A DNA stretch of 64,000 nt from Rhynchopus sp. YZ270_cl-10. Taxonomy: Eukaryota > Euglenozoa > Diplonemea > Diplonemida > Diplonemidae. The stretch covers positions 1,116,001 through 1,180,000 of the forward strand of contig OZ037874.1 of assembly GCA_964035575.1 (NCBI GenBank), in the 5' to 3' direction. Positions 63,801-64,000 of this stretch are shown one piece after another; position 1 is the stretch's first letter; every line of letters starts with the position of its first letter. Below the pieces are notes generated by a model, which made no database searches, had not been told where the DNA came from, and saw only the letters and a list, made by a program, of their open reading frames with translations. The translations under genes were made by a program, and so were the position numbers.

Positions 63801-64000
63801 CGCACCAGTGACATCAGCACCAGCGACCACTGCGCCCAACACATCTGCCCCCGACACCTCCGCACCTGCAACGTCTGCACCTGACACGTCTGCACCAGCA
63901 ACCTCTGCACCTAAAACCTCTGTACCAGCAACTTCCACACCTGACACGTCCGCACCTGCGACATCAGCACCACCCACCTCCGCACCAGCAACTTCTGTGC
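60811..64000 (+). CDS. Secreted CUB-domain protein with Thr-Ser-Ala-Pro repeats, paralogue 2 (runs off the window)
   Basis: Frame open from ATG 60811 (context AACAATG) to the window edge: 1063 codons without a stop. It has a signal peptide (MLLLAACVGMSAAAD near 14-28), the same Cys- and Trp-rich region as paralogue 1 (WYDNC, WTLDPENACTGNAF, NKRGDIATYCLATC, FWGEDDEWVTLPNGDVSW), a Pro-rich link, a CUB domain (about 652-761; GCTQLSGATGTLDYPEG, TDDDYRYEGFIVDWVC) and then TSAP repeats to the edge. The CUB domain here fits the family better than in paralogue 1. The C-terminal cysteine module, if present, lies outside the window. The genes are tandem paralogues separated by a spacer holding the recombinase remnant. 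Confidence 0.85.
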   Translation, partial: MPAGGTVRLPSSCMLLLAACVGMSAAADLGGLTTGQTTWYDNCMQNTPFEDYEFRNWMCTCKANPTTSLANGAFQVDPVCLPMGYTPPEGGIMGGAGGRVWTLDPENACTGNAFTVHSVGVPGSTDIIATWAEDFTATTGRDNAHIHVTRLTLSGGRYTVLADIKLPGCVFNGGVVVNKRGDIATYCLATCPHCSGDATWGRFEPFVVEVKPDLSQEIRRGSAMHPSCVTEDKYCYAVNRGTLFHWMEYDPVRDVYAMWYNGGWANHVGDVMSLLEADPAKNLPRLSSCDRLEAGWRWECNKGHTTGTKMVYHPEFQDFGAMCTTDLVAYGMRYRRVYTKTGARYGLTENENTWSASATWPGSMVACGCHYFTVFHGVRAQGDYNAGRGVGLGFMRTDPLMQKEKYVVWLSTDTVNVRSVRLAVLGDGAGCNRFALGWGEMGLGDVYPTKFFIVEVDSEGTFLTEKLEVTSATFWGEDDEWVTLPNGDVSWTSTWKRNEDGSPNKINQDPATLGPRKSGKVTCTYGGQNTGYGHSNLRHFNTIPSWDQDGPRRTWGTSGFKTNEMFVSRIASAKRIGGLTKAGWIQDNSPQRHRHPECAEVPVQSDACRDEFDLTAAPSTAAPPATPTPVVSLPPMPPFTPAVQPPFTPRAGCTQLSGATGTLDYPEGSAYYANHLTKCWDIPCHGGIITLTWRLFEVEEDGNDKVVVGGNNAQGFTQSTAYEGEGGTSKDKLPTMFYSGAKILLSTDDDYRYEGFIVDWVCAVAGVTPVPMSSPTSTPATSAPATSAPPTSAPATSAPVTSAPATSAPATSAPDTSAPATSAPDTSAPDTSALATSAPATSAPVTTAPDTSAPLTSAPATSVPLTSAPETSAPDTSAPDTSAPKTSVPATSTPDTSAPATSAPPTSAPATSVPDTSAPVTAAPHTSAPRTSAPATSAPDTSAPETSAPATSAPDTSAPDTSAPDTSAPPTSAPETSVPVTSAPATSAPPTSAPATSAPVTSAPATTAPNTSAPDTSAPATSAPDTSAPATSAPKTSVPATSTPDTSAPATSAPPTSAPATSV
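63127..64000 (+). repeat. TSAP-coding tandem repeat, second gene
   Basis: At least 290 codons of xTSAP units continuing past the window. Larger blocks, for example the run coding PKTSVPATSTPDTSAP, occur more than once within the array and also in the first gene. Confidence 0.9.

Overview
The window looks like nuclear DNA of a unicellular eukaryote. It carries large genes separated by long T-rich/C-rich spacers, a few GT-AG introns that all begin GTATG, secreted and membrane proteins, a LINE with apurinic endonuclease, reverse transcriptase and RNase H, and many small palindromic DNA transposons. Every host gene I can support lies on the + strand, AUG codons are usually preceded by A at -3, and pyrimidine tracts ending in AG precede many genes. 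That pattern is reminiscent of euglenozoan (perhaps diplonemid-like) genomes, but the assignment is tentative because no rRNA, tRNA or spliced-leader gene is present to prove it.

Layout. 1-2.1 kb: spacer and a complete 855-bp palindromic transposon with target duplication. 2.2-11.5 kb: a tetraspan membrane protein and two GT32-type glycosyltransferases (A, B) set in duplicated flanking segments. 12.3-17.9 kb: a LINE with two intact ORFs. 19.9-29.7 kb: glycosyltransferase C, remnants, a ubiquitin-like/leucine-rich-repeat protein and glycosyltransferase D. 30-35 kb: spacers with MITEs and a Mutator-like element with 9-bp target duplications. 35.6-48.6 kb: three large genes, namely a membrane protein with a possible ADP-ribosyltransferase fold, a large unknown coiled-coil protein, and a membrane sensor joining PAS, degenerate histidine-kinase and degenerate receiver domains to an intact Ser/Thr kinase. 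50.1-53.6 kb: a composite repeat element containing a GC-rich hairpin cluster and a 1-kb pentamer/heptamer array. 54.8-64 kb: two paralogous secreted proteins with a CUB domain and very long Thr-Ser-Ala-Pro repeats, the second running off the window, with a broken tyrosine-recombinase remnant between them on the - strand.

The four glycosyltransferases are type II membrane proteins that probably act in the Golgi. The two secreted, heavily Thr/Ser-rich proteins could be displayed on or released from the cell surface, so much of the window may serve surface-glycan biology; that link is inference.

The most unusual signal is a dispersed family of about 40-nt hairpins in the spacers. Copies share the 7-nt loop ACGAGAG (or a close variant) while the two helices below it change with compensating substitutions, and every copy found is in the same orientation as the genes. 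A second, rarer family has loop ATCGTRR on a similar stem. I do not recognise either as a known RNA or regulatory element.
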